Assembly: GCA_963575745.1 (NCBI GenBank) | Contig: CAUYUJ010007446.1 | Span: forward strand, 307,001-371,000 | Direction: 5' to 3' | DNA: 64,000 bases | Source of the DNA: Prorocentrum cordatum | Taxonomy: Eukaryota > Sar > Dinophyceae > Prorocentrales > Prorocentraceae | Shown: positions 27,660 to 39,214 of the stretch, piece by piece | How positions within the stretch are numbered: position 1 is the first letter of the stretch | How the letters are laid out: each line of letters begins with the position of its first letter | The notes under the pieces: model-generated | What the model saw: the letters and a program-made list of their open reading frames with translations, nothing else | Database searches by the model: none | What the model was told of the DNA's origin: nothing | Position numbers and translations under genes: made by a program

Positions 27660-28330
27660 TCATCTGGGACCCTGCGGTCCCCGCCCCCCCCCCTCCCCCC
27701 CGAAGCGGGATCCCTGGCGCTTGGGGCGCTTGGACGCCCCTCAAGAGGGTCCCGCGAGATGTCTGCGCCTCTGGAAATCACTGCCGAGCCGCTCTAACGG
27801 GCCGGCGGCGGTCCCAAGAGACCCCCAGACTGTCCAAGATGGCCCCCATCGGTCCAGGCCAGACGCCCAAAGACGGCACAAATATCACTTGTATGATTTT
27901 GGGCCTCTCGGTTATTCGGTCTTCCGGACGTTCGAGAACGCCCGCGAGGCACCGAAAACCGTCCTTGATTCCACGACCCCAGGGAGGCTCCCGGAGGCGG
28001 AGGCGGAGGCGGAGGCGGAGGCGGAGGCGGAGGAGGAGGAGGAGGAGGAGGAGGAGGAGGAGGAGGGCCCCAAGACGGCCCAAGAGGGCTCAGAAGCTGC
28101 GCACAGAGAGCCCCACGACGGGCAGCACACACTGCCCCCAGACGCCCTCCTGAGGCATTGAGATCGTGGCCCGAGGCCACGGTTCGCGGCATGGTGGCCC
28201 GGGGACCCCCCCAGAGGACGCCAAAAGGCGCCAGGGACGTTCCGCGGGGGCCTCCTGAAGTTCACCTCGGAGGAACCTCCGCAAACAAATCCTGGGAGGA
28301 CGGGGAAGGGTTCGCGGGGCAGTCAGATCG
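27660..28330. repeat. degenerate GGCC/CAAGA repeat with a (GGAGGC)n then (GGA)n core
   Basis: Imperfect 10-13-bp units. The hexamer/triplet microsatellite is at 27990-28062. No supported exon, although 28186-28280 repeats part of 28520-28560 (ATGGTGGCCCGGGGACC versus CACCATGCCGCGAAC in opposite sense). Confidence 0.6.
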
Positions 28331-28679
28331 AGGAAGAGGAAGAGGAAGAGGACACATGATGGGAAGGAGAAGGAACAACATGTGATAACGGTGCTGGCGA
28401 AAACTGCAACCACAAGCGAGAGTTTTTTGTTTGATCGACCTCTCTCTCATGATGCTTGCATGTCAGAAGTTAAGGACCCAGGTGCATGGCGCGAAGCGCC
28501 AATGCACCTCAGGGGGGTCCCTCGGGCCACCATGCCGCGAACTGTGGTTTCGGGTCACGGTTTGAATACTTCCAGAGGGCGTATTCGGGCAATTGTGGCT
28601 CGTCATTGTCTTGGAGCGGTTTTTCGGTACGGTGCCTCTCGGGCGTTCTGGGGCGCCTGGAAGGCTGAATAGCCGAGTA

Positions 28680-29055
28680 GCCCAAAATCAGGCCTCTAGG
28701 GGGCCTCTCGGGTGCCTCTTGGAGCCCGGCGCTCTTGGAGCCCTCTTGGGGGCCTCTTGGGGGAGCCCTGGGGGGGGCCTCTGGGGGCCATCTTGGAGGC
28801 GGTCGGTCAAAAGAGGGAGGTCCTCGCTGTAGCTCCCCCCCTCGGAGGCCGCGATCCTCGTGAGCGGTGTCAAAAAGTGACCCTCCCAGGGGCCGAAAAA
28901 GGACCCTCTGACACATCGGGCCCCCTCCCCCAAAAACCCAGGGAGGGGAGGGGAGGGGGAGGGCTCCCCTCCCCGAAGGGGAGGGGTCGTGGAAGAGGAA
29001 AGAGGCCCTCGTTACTTAGAACACCTGTCGCCCAGAGGGCTGGTGGGACTTACGG
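28680..29055. repeat. third copy of the CTTGGGGCC block (same orientation as the left inverted-repeat arm)
   Basis: Shares GGTCGGTCAAAAGAGGGA (28801) with GGTCGATCAAAGAAAAAGGG (23226) and CGCCCAGAGGGCTGGTGGGA (29029) with the outer end of the right arm (24333-24352, reversed). This shows that the blocks are copies of a dispersed repeat with conserved ends. Confidence 0.65.
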
Positions 29056-29890
29056 ATAGTTAATCATGTGTTCTGCGTTCCGAAGGCCTCTTGGGGCTGA
29101 TATTTGGGCTGTCTTCGGGTGTCTGGCGGGGGTCTGGGGCCGCTGGAGGCCATCTTGGGCCGTCTTTTGATCTCTTTGGGACCGCCGCCGAGCCGTTTGC
29201 ACGGCTTGGCAGTGATTTCCAGAGGCCCGGAAATCTCGCGGGACCTTTTGAGGGGGCGTCCAGGAACCCCAGGCGCCTGGGATCCCGTTTCGGGTGTGTG
29301 TGGGTCCGCAGAGTCCCAGATTCTCAAATATAGAAAGGGAGTATGTCCATACGTACGTGAATTTGGTGCGCACATCCATTTAGTGGGACGGGGGGCGAGG
29401 TAGACGATCGATTTGGTGGACGGAGAGGCGGAGAAGGGCGAGGAGTCGGAACGGTATGAGTGGAATGAGAAGCAATTTCCCTCCATTGGCGCAGGTCACC
29501 TTGCCAGCAGCTGTTTTGCTGATGCCCGTTGGCCCAAGTGCGTTCAAGATAATGCTCCGAACAGAGTAGGGGGGGAGCGTAAATACTGAGTGATAGTACG
29601 TGGGGGCTCGCAGAAATGCCAGCCGATTTTCCCACACCACTGGGGTTGTCGTGGCCGGTCTTTTGGAAGATCTGTCTGATTTTGGCAAGAATCGGAGACC
29701 CAGGAGTCTGCGATATCGTCGTGTTCGACGCCTTCGCCCCACGATCGTCGCCGATGTCGACCGCATACAGACGGCCCGAGGTATAAGGTCGAGGTCGGTT
29801 CGGGGAGGGTGCCCTAATGTTCTTCGTGCTTGCTGGATGTTCTTGTACATCCTGGGGAGGGTACCGGAGGGCCGTAACTCCACAACAAAA
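29056..29890. other. no gene recognised
   Basis: 29080-29290 is degenerate GGCC/CTTGG repeat. 29300-29890 is less repetitive. A short word (GGTATAAGGTCGAGGTCGG, 29780-29798) recurs as GGTATGAGATCGAGGTCGG at 39144-39162. Confidence 0.5.
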
Positions 29891-29894
29891 CGGG

Positions 29895-30215
29895 TCTTCC
29901 CAAACCAAAGCTCCAGAAAGGGTAACCAGGGGCTTGGTTTGGGAAAACCCGGCTGATTTAAGAAGACCCGGGCGGTTTGGAAAGACCCGGGCGGTCTGCT
30001 TTGGAAGACCTGGTTGGTTTGGCAAGACCAGCGGTTTGGTTTGGGAAGACCCAGGGCTTTGTTTGAGAAGACCCAGGCGGTTTGGCAATACCTGGAGGCT
30101 TGGCTCGTGAAAACCCAGAGGCGTGGTTTGGCAAGACCCGGTTGGTGTGGGAAAACCAGGTTGGTTTCGGAGGGCCCGGTCGTGTGGTTTGGGAATGCTT
30201 GGTTGACTGGAGCGA
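29895..30215. repeat. minisatellite, about 28-30-bp units (left block)
   Basis: Units of the form TTTGG(GA)AAGACC(C/T)GG(G/T)CGG, about 10 degenerate copies. The same unit resumes at 30485-30740 after an unrelated 12-bp repeat. Confidence 0.85.
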
Positions 30216-30224
30216 TAGCGGGAA

Positions 30225-30478
30225 CAGAGGCAAGAACGAAGGAGGGCACGAAGGCGAGAAAGAAGGCGAGAACGGAGGCGAAGACGATGGCGAGAACAAT
30301 GCGAAAACGAAGGCGGGAGCGAAGGCGAGAGCGAAGGCGGGAACGAAGGCGAGGACGAAGGCGAGAACAAAGGCGGGAACGAAGGCGGGAACGAAGGCGA
30401 GAACGAAGGCAGGAACGACATCGACAACGAAGGCGACAGGGAAAGCGGGAACGAAGGCGGGAACGAGGGCGAGACGAA
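30225..30478. repeat. minisatellite, 12-bp unit GAAGGCG(A/G)GAAC
   Basis: About 20 copies, with 6-bp half units; embedded between two blocks of the 30-bp minisatellite. Confidence 0.9.
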
Positions 30479-30484
30479 GACCCG

Positions 30485-30740
30485 ATTGATTTGGGAAGGC
30501 CTTGGGATTAATTTGGGAAGACCCGGGAAAGTGGTTCGGGAAGACCTGGTCGGTTTGGGAACACCAGGGGTTCGGTTTGGAGGACTTGGTTGGTTTGGGA
30601 AGACTCGTGCGGATGGTTTGGGAAGACCCAAATTGTTTGAGCTGACCAGGGGGATTCGTTTGGGGAGACCCAGTCGTCTTTTCCTGCACAAGTTGGTTTT
30701 GGAGGACCCATGTCGTTTGGGAAAACCTTGCCTCGGGGAG
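30485..30740. repeat. minisatellite, about 28-30-bp units (right block)
   Basis: Same unit as 29895-30215. Both blocks are bordered on the outside by GGGGAGGGTACC (29855 and 30736). Confidence 0.85.
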
Positions 30741-30744
30741 GGTA

Positions 30745-31430
30745 CCTTAGGATCTTCTGTGTGGTTTGGCTGGCGATGGGTCTCATGTTCTTGAAGGATG
30801 CTAGTCTGGCCTATGTCCGATTGTATCCCCTGCGCGCACATGACGGACCCGTGTCCAAGGCGTTCCCAAGGTCAGCCCCTTCCTCCCGCCCGTCGTCTTT
30901 AGAGCTGTCAGCTCGGGGCTGGTCGGGGGTGTCCGACAGAGGAGACTCGAAGATACCCCATAGGCCGACCAGTTCAATATGTTTTGGTGTTTTATCGCTT
31001 TGGGCTAAAAATCAACAGCTTCACATTAACTAGCAAGACACCTTAAACAAGTAACATCAAAGCAAGAAGTTAATATCAGGAAGGGAGATCATTAATTTGG
31101 GATTTCGGAATGTTAGCTTCAGTGCGTGCGTATGTTGAATACGTTTCGCGCGCATGTTAACTTGTCTTGCGTTTTGTTGACTTTTTGCCGTCGCTCGTTT
31201 CGTTGGTTTCCCGTTGAAGTGTCGTGTCCTTGTCGTCGTTTTTGTTGCAGTTCCGTTTCGGTATGGTTGTTTTTTGGTTGCAGTGCCGTTTCGGATTGGT
31301 TGTTTATGTGTTGCAGTTTCGCTTCGGTTTGGTAATTTGCTGCAGGTTCATTTTGGTTTTGTTTTTCTTGTTTTGAAATTGTCGGAGTAAGGCTCCAAGA
31401 GAGCTCCGAGAGGGCTCAATTTCAAGTCGC
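30745..31430. other. no gene recognised
   Basis: Lower-GC sequence. 31230-31365 has three loose copies of GTTGCAGT(T/G)(C)CGTTTCGG(T); a related stretch occurs reversed at 35680-35850. Confidence 0.45.
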
Positions 31431-31689
31431 ACCTTGGGATTTGAAATTTGGCCCATCTCGTGCTCCAATTTGGGGCCTCTTGGAGCCCTCTTGGGGCCAC
31501 TTTGGGGCTTCGCTTCCCACGCCAGGATAAAACGTGACCGAGTTTCCGGGACATCTTGCCCAAGAGGAGTCAAACCGAACTCGCGCGGGAACCCGCTCGC
31601 GTGACTTCGGTTTGACTCCTCCTGGGCCCCTCTCCCGAGCCCTCTCGGGGCCCTCCGATGGAGGCCCCTCTCGGTTGGGGTGGGGTACA

Positions 31690-32090
31690 AACGTATTTAT
31701 GTACATATGTATGTGTATATATATATATATACATTTATTGCTGTATTTGTATACATGCATACATACATCCATCCGTCCGTCCATCCATCCATCCATGCAT
31801 ACATACACATATACAGATACGAATACATATACATATGAATATACGTATACATATGCATATACATGTACATGTACATGCACATGTACAAGGACATGCTCAT
31901 ATACAAGTACATATGTACATGTGCATGTACATACATACATGAATGCATGCATGCATGCATACATGCATGCATACATACACACATACATACATACATACAT
32001 ACATACATGCATGCATGCATGCATGCATGCATGCATACATACATACGTACATGCATACACACATATATATATAGAGAGAGAGAGAGAGAG
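31690..32090. repeat. (CATA/CATG)n microsatellite ending in (GA)n
   Basis: Imperfect ACAT tetranucleotides with CATG and CATC variants, then GAGAGA at 32073-32091. His/Tyr/Thr frames here are artefacts. Confidence 0.95.
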
Positions 32091-32099
32091 AACGGTATC

Positions 32100-33480
32100 C
32101 CCGTGCACGGGGCCAGGGCGCCTGGGGCGGCGACCCCGACGGGGCATGGGAGGACTGGAGCCTCTGGGGTCCCCCCGAGACAGCCCCGAAACGCCACCCG
32201 AGGGTACCAGGAGGTCTCCCAACGTCAAAGAGGGCTCAGAATCATCGAATTGTCGCTCCAAGACACCGAAGACAGCTCCAAGCCGGCCTCCGGGAGCCCC
32301 CACAACGGCCCACGAGTCCCCCAAGAGGACTCCCAAGAGCGCCTCCAGAAGCAACACTGGCCCCATTCCCTTCGGAAAACGTGCACCTTTTCGATATTCA
32401 CATCTTCGGCTTCGACCGCGTCGAAGACGGCCCCAGGAGCTCACACCATCGCCCCGAAACGGCCAAAGAGAGTTCCAAGAGGCCTTCAGGACAGCTCCAG
32501 AGGAGCCCTCGACTTCCAGGAGGCCCCAAAGACGGCCCCAGATGGCCCCCGGACAGCTCCCCGACCCCCGAGAGGCCGCCAGGAAGCCCCAAAGGGCCCA
32601 AGAGCCCTGTCCTAAAAAGGCTCCCAAGAGCCCTCTCCCCTGACAGGGCATCGGAGGACTGGGGCCTCCAAGAGCGCCCCAGAGGGGCCGTGAAGCCCCC
32701 GGACTGCCCCAGAGAGCTCCAAGACGCTCCCAGAAGCCCTGGTGGGACTTCGAGAAGCCCCTCCAAGACAGCCCAGATAGCCCCAACGTGGCCCCAGATG
32801 GGCCCAATACGGCGACAGCCCGAAGAGGCCCAAATCCTTGATGTCCCATTGTTTTTTCATTGTTTTTCACTTTCTCGCGCTCTCGAGCTTCCGACGCTCC
32901 AAGACGGCCGAAGACGCCCCGAAGATCGCCCCAAGACCCTTGAAGAGGCCCCCAAAAGAGCCCCAAGACGGCCCCGGAGAGCCTGAAGATTGCCCAAGAG
33001 CAGCCCAAGATTGCCCAAGATAATCCCAGGAGAGGCCCAAGATGGGCACCAGAGCGGGAGCGGGAGGCCCCAAGGCGCTCCAGGACGGCTCAGATGACGT
33101 GGCCGACAAGGAGCTCAACACGGCAAACACACAGCCCAAGAGGCCTCCAAGAGGCTTCAAAGAGAGCTCCGAGAGACGTCCCGAGAGAGCCCGAAGAGGA
33201 CCAAATCCTTGATTTTCATGCGCGCTTGTTTGTTCCAATGTTTTTCGCTTTCTCGCGTTCTCGAGCTTCCAACGCTCCAAGACGGCCGAAGTCGCCCGCA
33301 AGACTGCCCAAAGACCGCTGGGGCCCCTTAAAAAAGAGCCCCGGGACGGCCCCAGAGAGCCCGAAAATTGCCCAGGAGGAGCCCCAGACGGCCCAAGAGG
33401 CCCCATGACAGGCCCAAGATGGGCCACAGAGCTGGAGCGGGAGGCCCCAGGGCGCTCGAAGACGGCCTAGATGGCCCGGG
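32100..33480. repeat. degenerate CCAAGANGGCCC repeat with a larger tandem duplication
   Basis: Fine structure: 10-13-bp units. Higher order: about 32815-33100 is repeated at 33195-33480 (both contain ATCCTTGAT, CTTTCTCGCG(C/T)TCTCGAGC, CTCCAAGACGGCCGAAG and GGGAGCGGGAGGCCCC variants), about 375 bp apart. Related cores occur at 32370-32440 and 34790-34890. Confidence 0.75.
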
Positions 33481-33576
33481 CCTTCCTCTTCCGTCCCTCC
33501 TCCCCTAGCTCCTTCCCTCCCGCCCCCTCCCCTTGCCTCCATTCCTTCCTCTCTCTCCTCTTCCTCCCCTCACCCC

Positions 33577-34075
33577 TCAGCTTTTGTGCTCCTCCCTCCT
33601 CTCCTAGGACAGCCCCGCCAGAGCGCCAGACAGGCCCCGCCAGAGCGAGCGGGGCATCGCTATACCCTATCATTTCACAAGTTGCTTTGCCCCTCCCACC
33701 CCTCGAGGGCGGCCCCGGCAGAGCGAGAGGGGTGTTGCTATACCATATACAGTCCATGTTCTTTCTTGCTCCTCCCGCCGCACCCGAGGTAGCCCCGTCA
33801 GAACGCACGGGGTGTGGCTATACCATAATGCTCCTAAGGTTTTGTGCTCCTCCCTCCCCTCTTGGGCGAGCCCCGCCAGAGCGCCAGGGAAACCGCCGCA
33901 AAAGAAAGCAGGGCACCTCTTACACCACATTCTTTCACGCGGTTCTTGCCCCTCCCACCCTTGCAGGGCGGACCCGCCCGAGCGTGCGGGGTTTGGCTAT
34001 ACAGTACAATCTCTCAGGTTTCATGCCCCTCCCTCACTTCCCGAAAGGCTTCGCCAGAGCGCCAAGAAGTTACCG
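33577..34075. repeat. minisatellite, about 110-120-bp unit
   Basis: Four to five copies sharing GCCCCGCCAGAGCG, GGGGTGT(T/G)GCTATACCATA and TGCTCCTCCC. It is bordered by pyrimidine-rich sequence (33480-33600). Confidence 0.8.
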
Positions 34076-34589
34076 CCAGAGGCCCCGTCAAAGCCCCAGG
34101 CAGATCGTTCGGCGATTCGGGGTTCTCTTGGACTGTTGTTGGGGCCTCTTGGGGCACTATTGGCCCGTTGAAGGGTTTTTTGGGGGCCCCGGGACTCCAG
34201 GGGGGGCGTCGTATCTGACCCCCCTCCTCTGGGAACCCCCCCGGGACCCCCCGGGGACCCCCCCCCCCTGGCGTGGGAGGGATCGAAGGGAAGGGGCTTC
34301 CGTTCGACTCAATTCCGACTCAACTTTTTTTGGCTGGCGCGCTGAGGAGGTCCCTGGGGAAGGGGGGAGCTTCGACGAGCCCAGGGAAAGGGGGGAGGCA
34401 GGGAAAGGGGACGACAGAGACGACGACCAACGAATGACGGAGATGACGACTTGAACGGACAAGCCCCTCACACACGCCGACAGGGTCGGCGGATATGATT
34501 GTGGGGTGTCCTGGGGGCTCCGGAGTGCATTGGTTTCTCTTCTGACAGTTTTGGACCCGTCGGGGGTGCCAGAACGCGTCAAAGGAAGG

Positions 34590-35232
34590 GAAGGGGGGCG
34601 ACGAGAAGGCCCGAGAGACGTCCAGGAGGGCGCCAAGATGGCCCAAGAGTGCCCCAACAGGGCCCACGATCGCACAAGAGCGTTTCAACCTTGGTCCAAC
34701 ATGGCTTGAAGACAGCCCAAGAGGGCTTCAAGACGGCCACGATGCCCTCAAGAGGACTCCGACGAGGCCCTCAGGAGGCGAAACAAGTATGTTCTTTTTT
34801 GGTTTTTTGTAGATGTTTCGTGTTCTCGCTGTTTCGTGCTTCCGACGGTCCAAGACAGCCCACGAGGCCCCAGAAATCAGCTCAAGACGGCCCAAGAGGC
34901 ACAAGAGGGCGCCGCAACGTCGCAAGAGAGTCCCAAGACCGCCCAAGAGCGCCCCAGGACGGCTCAAGAGGCTCCCAAGATCGCCGCCCAGGAGGGCACC
35001 AAGACGGCCACAAGAGGAGTTTCAAGAGTGGGAACACGAACCGGCAATTCGAGCCTTCCGCCCCAAGAGGCCCCCAGGAGGCCCCAGGGGCCCTCAACAT
35101 TGCCCACGAGGCCCCCCAGAAGCCCCCTAGAGGCTCCACGAGGCCCCAAAGAGGCCCCCAAAGAGGCCCCAAGAGCACCCCAAACGGCCCCTCCGAAACT
35201 GCCTTCATGAGGCTTCCAAGACTGCCTCCAAA
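34590..35232. repeat. degenerate CCAAGANGGCCC repeat
   Basis: Same fine unit as 32100-33480, with one non-repeat core (34787-34850). 34110-34590 holds no recognised feature. Confidence 0.7.
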
Positions 35233-35515
35233 CATGGCATAGCATTGCATTGCATTGCATTGCATCTCCTGGCATGCCGTGTCTGTGCATACCATGTAAC
35301 GCGGTAGCATCGCTCTTCACAGGAAGCATGGCATGATATGCTTAATCGTATCACCCCATATATTGTCATAGCACTTTACAGCACAGCATGGGACGGCATG
35401 CAATGCGCACTGTAGAGGATATCCTTCTATCACGTTGCATACATCATCGTGGCATTGCGCTTTATAGCGTAGCATGATGTTTCATGCCATTCCGTAGCAT
35501 GGTGCAAGATGGCGC
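35233..35515. repeat. GCAT-rich degenerate repeat
   Basis: Words GCATTGCATTGCAT, GGCATG, CATGGCAT and TAGCATG recur, including four perfect GCATT units at 35243-35262. Confidence 0.65.
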
Positions 35516-36179
35516 TTTAGCGTTGCATTTTTCTTGGTTCATAGCTTGGCGACAGATCACAGGTCGACGGGTCGATGAGAGCGGAGGAGGGGGAATGAGG
35601 AAGAGGCAGGAGGAACCAGATAATGTTGACCACATTATTCATGACCGCCTTGTTGCTCTCAATGCGCGTGAAACCACAGGGAAATTGCAACGAAACCGAA
35701 ATGAAAATGACATACCAGCGCAGCAACACTATAACAACACGGTTGCGGTTCGGATTCGGTTTTCTTACACTACAGCAGAGCTTCACCGAATCCGCAACCA
35801 ACAAAGACAGAACTGCAACACTCCAATTGCAGTTGCTTTGGCGTTTCACTAAATCCGGAACGACGCAGCAACGCAAAGTCAACGAGCTTGCTAGTCTTAC
35901 ATGCGCACACGTTCGCCTCACATGTAAGTTCTGTGCTGCAGCAATGTTAACCTTGTGTTTCGCTGTTGTTAATTCCCAAAGTTGTTAACAGTGAAAGCTG
36001 CCAACTTGTCTTGCGAGTTTCTGACTTCCCAGGTGTTCGTTAACTTCCAGCTGTTTTAACAACGGAGAACAAGTTAATTCGATCGATGTATAGGGTAGCT
36101 CATCCGTGGGCATCCTCTACATTGGGGGATGAAGGACGGAGGAAGAGAAGTGGAGCACAGGAGGGTGACTTACAGAACC

Positions 36180-36395
36180 AGGGACGAAGGCCTTCCCTAG
36201 GTCTACCTCAAGGCCCTTCCCCTAGGCCCGCCCGAGGCTTACCCGAAGGCCTACGCTGGGCACGCCCGTATGCCATTCCCTCAGGCATGCCCGCAGGCCT
36301 TCTCTTAGGCCCATCCCAGGCCTGCCCCTAGACCTTGGGCAGGCCCCACCCCAGGCCACCCTAAGGCCTTTGGCAGCCCGTACACTAGGCTATCC
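36180..36395. repeat. degenerate AGGCC(T/C)nCCC repeat
   Basis: About a dozen imperfect units of 15-25 bp. 35520-36180 has no gene I can support. Confidence 0.7.
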
Positions 36396-36676
36396 TAGTT
36401 CATTGGGATGTAGGCCTCGTGTAGCTTTCCCCCCTTGGGTTCTATAAAAGGGGGGTTGGAAGGAGGAGGGGGGGGGGCCGAGGAAGATGTCCACCTCCCC
36501 GCGAGGCGTTTCGAGGAGCACGACCGGCGGCACATGAGTATGCTGACGCAGCGGCAGTGTTTGGAGGCACATTCTGACCGCCTGAGCCTCTCGTTTTCGC
36601 TGGCTCGTTCTCTCTGGCTCCCCCTTCTCCTGTTCATTTCCTTCGAACCAGGGAAAATTGTATTAAAATAGCCTTT

Positions 36677-36764
36677 AGGAGCTCCGTGCGGATTTCTTTG
36701 GATCGGCGCTGGGTCCCCCTGGCGGCGCCTCCAGCGTTGCCCCTGGTTCTCCGCGCGCCAGAGG
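36677..36764. mobile_element. hairpin repeat H, copy 2 (truncated)
   Basis: Left arm GGAGCTCCGTGCGGATTTC..GGATCGGCGCTGGG and central CCGCGCGCCAG present; right arm missing. Confidence 0.7.
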
Positions 36765-37021
36765 GTGTTTGTGTTTATGTGGTGCTTTGTTATTCCATCG
36801 CCTCTTGCGCTCCCTCCCCCCAGCCTCCTCCCTCATCTCTCGCCCCCCTCCCCCTTCCCGTTTCTGAGCCTCCTCCTGTTGCTCCTCCCCTCCTCCTCCA
36901 CCCGCGCCCCATGTCGTACCCACGCTCCCCATTCCTCCTCCTCCTCCTGCTCCTGCTCCTCCCCCTCCGACTCCACAGCCGCGCAGAGCGAGTGAGCGAA
37001 TGTTGTACCATGCGCTCTCCC

Positions 37022-37300
37022 TTGGATGTGTGTGTATGAGTGTGTGTGTGTGTGGGTGTGGGTGTGGGTGTGTGTGTGGCTGTGTGTGCGTGTGTGTGTG
37101 TGTGTGTGTGTTTGTGTGGATGTGTGTGTGTGTGTGTGCGTGTGTGCGTGTGTGCGTGTGTGTGTGTGTGGGTGTGTGTGTGTCTGTCTGTCTGTCTGTC
37201 TGTCTGTCTCAGTCTGTCTGTGTCTTCTGTCGGTCTGTCTGCCTGTCGCCTGCCTGTCGGTCTGCTGTCTGTCTCTCTGTCTGTTCTGTCTGTCTGTCTG

Positions 37301-37395
<95 letters not shown>
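37022..37395. repeat. (TG)n with (TGTC)n microsatellite
   Basis: GT dinucleotides, interrupted at 37180-37300 by CTGT tetranucleotides, then about 45 uninterrupted GT units to 37394. Confidence 0.97.
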
Positions 37396-37399
<4 letters not shown>

Positions 37400-37539
37400 C
37401 GGGGCGCCGCAGTGTGCTACTTTTCTTGCGCGCCGAACTCCTAAAGATGATCCCACCGCTTACCCTATACCGCCGACCCCTTGGAGCCTTGAAGGTTTAT
37501 CCGCCTGCGGACTGGAAACGCCCAGGCTTGTGTATACAT

Positions 37540-37570
37540 ATATAGACATATATATATATATATACATACA
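37540..37570. repeat. (TA)n microsatellite
   Basis: Short ATATAT tract. 37576-38300 shows no supported gene other than the pyrimidine tract before the next exon. Confidence 0.8.
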
Positions 37571-38300
37571 AATGTATATCCTCAGCGGGTGGACGCACGG
37601 GCAAGCAGAGCATTCGCGAAGAATATTGTGGCATGTATTTGAAATATTTCTACGCGTCCGCCGCAGTCATGGGGGCCATTTGGGTCGTCTTGGGCCTTGA
37701 CGGGCAGTCTTCGGACAATGTTGGCCAATAGTGGAACCATCCAGCGGGAAGTTTTTGCGACCAGGAGAACTTCTGGGGCAGATGAGTCCGGCAATCTGCC
37801 AGTACCGACCGAAGCAGGTTCTTGCAGGGAGAACGCGGTTCAACGAGGGGCAGCCATCTCATACGCCGATTGACGCCCCGGGGGGGTGGGGGTGGGGAGG
37901 GAGGGGCGAATTTGTTCAGGTTGTTCACGGCGCGAGGGGGTCTGGGGACCTTTTTGTTCCAGCTTCATTCGAAGCGTTTCCGTCCGCTTCTCTCCTCCCC
38001 TTATCTCTGCGCGTACACAAGGGTGGTACACCAGTAGCTTCACCAAGTGGGTTAAGGCGCCTCAGTTCCATGTGACTTCAAGGCCATGACACAGCCCAGC
38101 AAGGACAATGTTGTCGGGCCTTCTTTGCAAGCCACGCACTAGAACCGATTCGATGACATAGCGCTGGCACCGCTTTGACAGCCCAAGCCAGCATCATTTG
38201 TCGGATTCCGCTCTCCCCCCCCTGCGTTTCACTGTCTGTTGACCCTCCTTTTTCATCCTTTCCTCCCGCACTTCTTTCTCGGGCGCAAGCTTCCTCCCAG

Positions 38301-38608
38301 GAAGTGCAGCTCAAGGTTGGTGGTACCATCCCACAGCGGGTCAACGCGATGACCAGGAATTCTGCGGTGACGGGATGCATCCTGGACTACCCAGGCGAGG
38401 GGTCCTTCCCTGCTGCGGTGCTTGTGACAGATTCGTCCGAGCCTGCGCCTTCCCAGCCATCGCCAACACCGACATCCGAGTATGGAGTCGGGCGGGAGAG
38501 CCCCTGGGCCCCGCCTGACCTCGACAGGGTTACGCGTCTCCTCGGTGGAGTGAGCGCCACAGTGCGGTCGTGTTTCTTGGGCATGCCGTCGGAGCGAGAT
38601 CTCGCAGC
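38301..38608 (+). CDS. internal exon of an unidentified gene
   Basis: A long pyrimidine tract and AG (38240-38300, ending TTCCTCCCAG) precede the open frame EVQLKVGGTIPQRVNAMTRN, which runs to GCAGC followed by a good donor GTGAGT at 38609. The peptide is non-repetitive (CILDYPGEGSFPAAVLVTD, DLDRVTRLLGGVSATVRSC, FLGMPSERDLAA) with a Pro/Ser linker in the middle. The next exon at 38705 keeps the frame when joined, which is strong support that this is real. No domain recognised. The upstream exon is not visible within a few hundred bases. Confidence 0.65.
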
Positions 38609-38704
38609 GTGAGTCCTCCTCCTCCCTTTCCTCCTCTACCTGCCCCTGCTCTCCTCGCCCTCCGCCGCCCCACCCTCACCCTCCTCCTCCTCCTGCCCCG
38701 CCAG

Positions 38705-38773
38705 CGGCTCTAAGGCTCCCGAGAACCTGCTGGAGCCATCCGTAGGGAACATGCAGTCAACGCGCATAGTAAA
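38705..38773 (+). CDS. next exon of the same unidentified gene
   Basis: Follows a 96-nt pyrimidine-rich intron ending CCCCGCCAG. Joined to the previous exon it reads DLAAGSKAPENLLEPSVGN then MQSTRIVK, and ends at the donor GTAAGC (38774). The following intron begins with a dispersed repeat shared with 52290-52435. Confidence 0.65.
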
Positions 38774-38794
38774 GTAAGCACGCGCGCCTTCTCT

Positions 38795-38915
38795 AGGGTA
38801 GCCTTGCGTCCTTGCCACTGCGGCCCGCCCTTTGCCGTTTTCACTGGTCGCCCGTTGCCCAATCATCCCAACTTCGGCCTCCAAGGGTCCTGCGTCCTTA
38901 CCACCCAATCCTTAA
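38795..38915. repeat. dispersed repeat shared by an intron and 52290-52435
   Basis: Common words in the same order: AGGGTA(G/C)CCTTGCGTCCTTGC, ATCCCAACTTCGGC(C/T)TCCAAGG and GTC(C/T)TGCGTCCTTACC. Here it lies at the start of an intron. Confidence 0.7.
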
Positions 38916-39214
38916 GATAAAGTTGCACTGTAAGCGTGCCTCGTCGAGCCCGTTCCAGTGACTCCGAGTGAGAGGCCCTGAGACCCTGACGGCTGCACCG
39001 TCTCCTGACGTAGCCGTTCCCCCCACCTGGCGGCGCCATCTTGCGCGCCAGGTGGGGCAATTTCGAGAGAGGGCCGAGCTCCGCGACGGCGGGCGGGAGG
39101 ACTCCTACTCTTGGGCGCCTTGGTCCTCATACAGCCGGATCGAGGTATGAGATCGAGGTCGGTTCGGTTCGGTCGTCAGTGTCTTTCGTGTGTTGGGCGT
39201 TCTCGTGTGCGAGA

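Noticed and set aside
29500-29570. Minus-strand ILNALGPTGISKTAAGK resembling an ATP-binding P-loop
   Set aside because: The loop lacks the exact GxxxxGK[ST] form and no neighbouring motif of an ABC or transferase domain was found in any frame.
29895-30740. CRISPR-like array (units of about 30 bp)
   Set aside because: There are no unique spacers between the units, the units vary throughout, and the context is eukaryotic.
31534-32643. Long plus- and minus-strand frames over the (CATA)n tract
   Set aside because: Frame openness comes from the tetranucleotide repeat and the CCAAGANGGCCC repeat, with no motif.
37000-37700. Cys/Val-rich frames over (TG)n
   Set aside because: Microsatellite translation.
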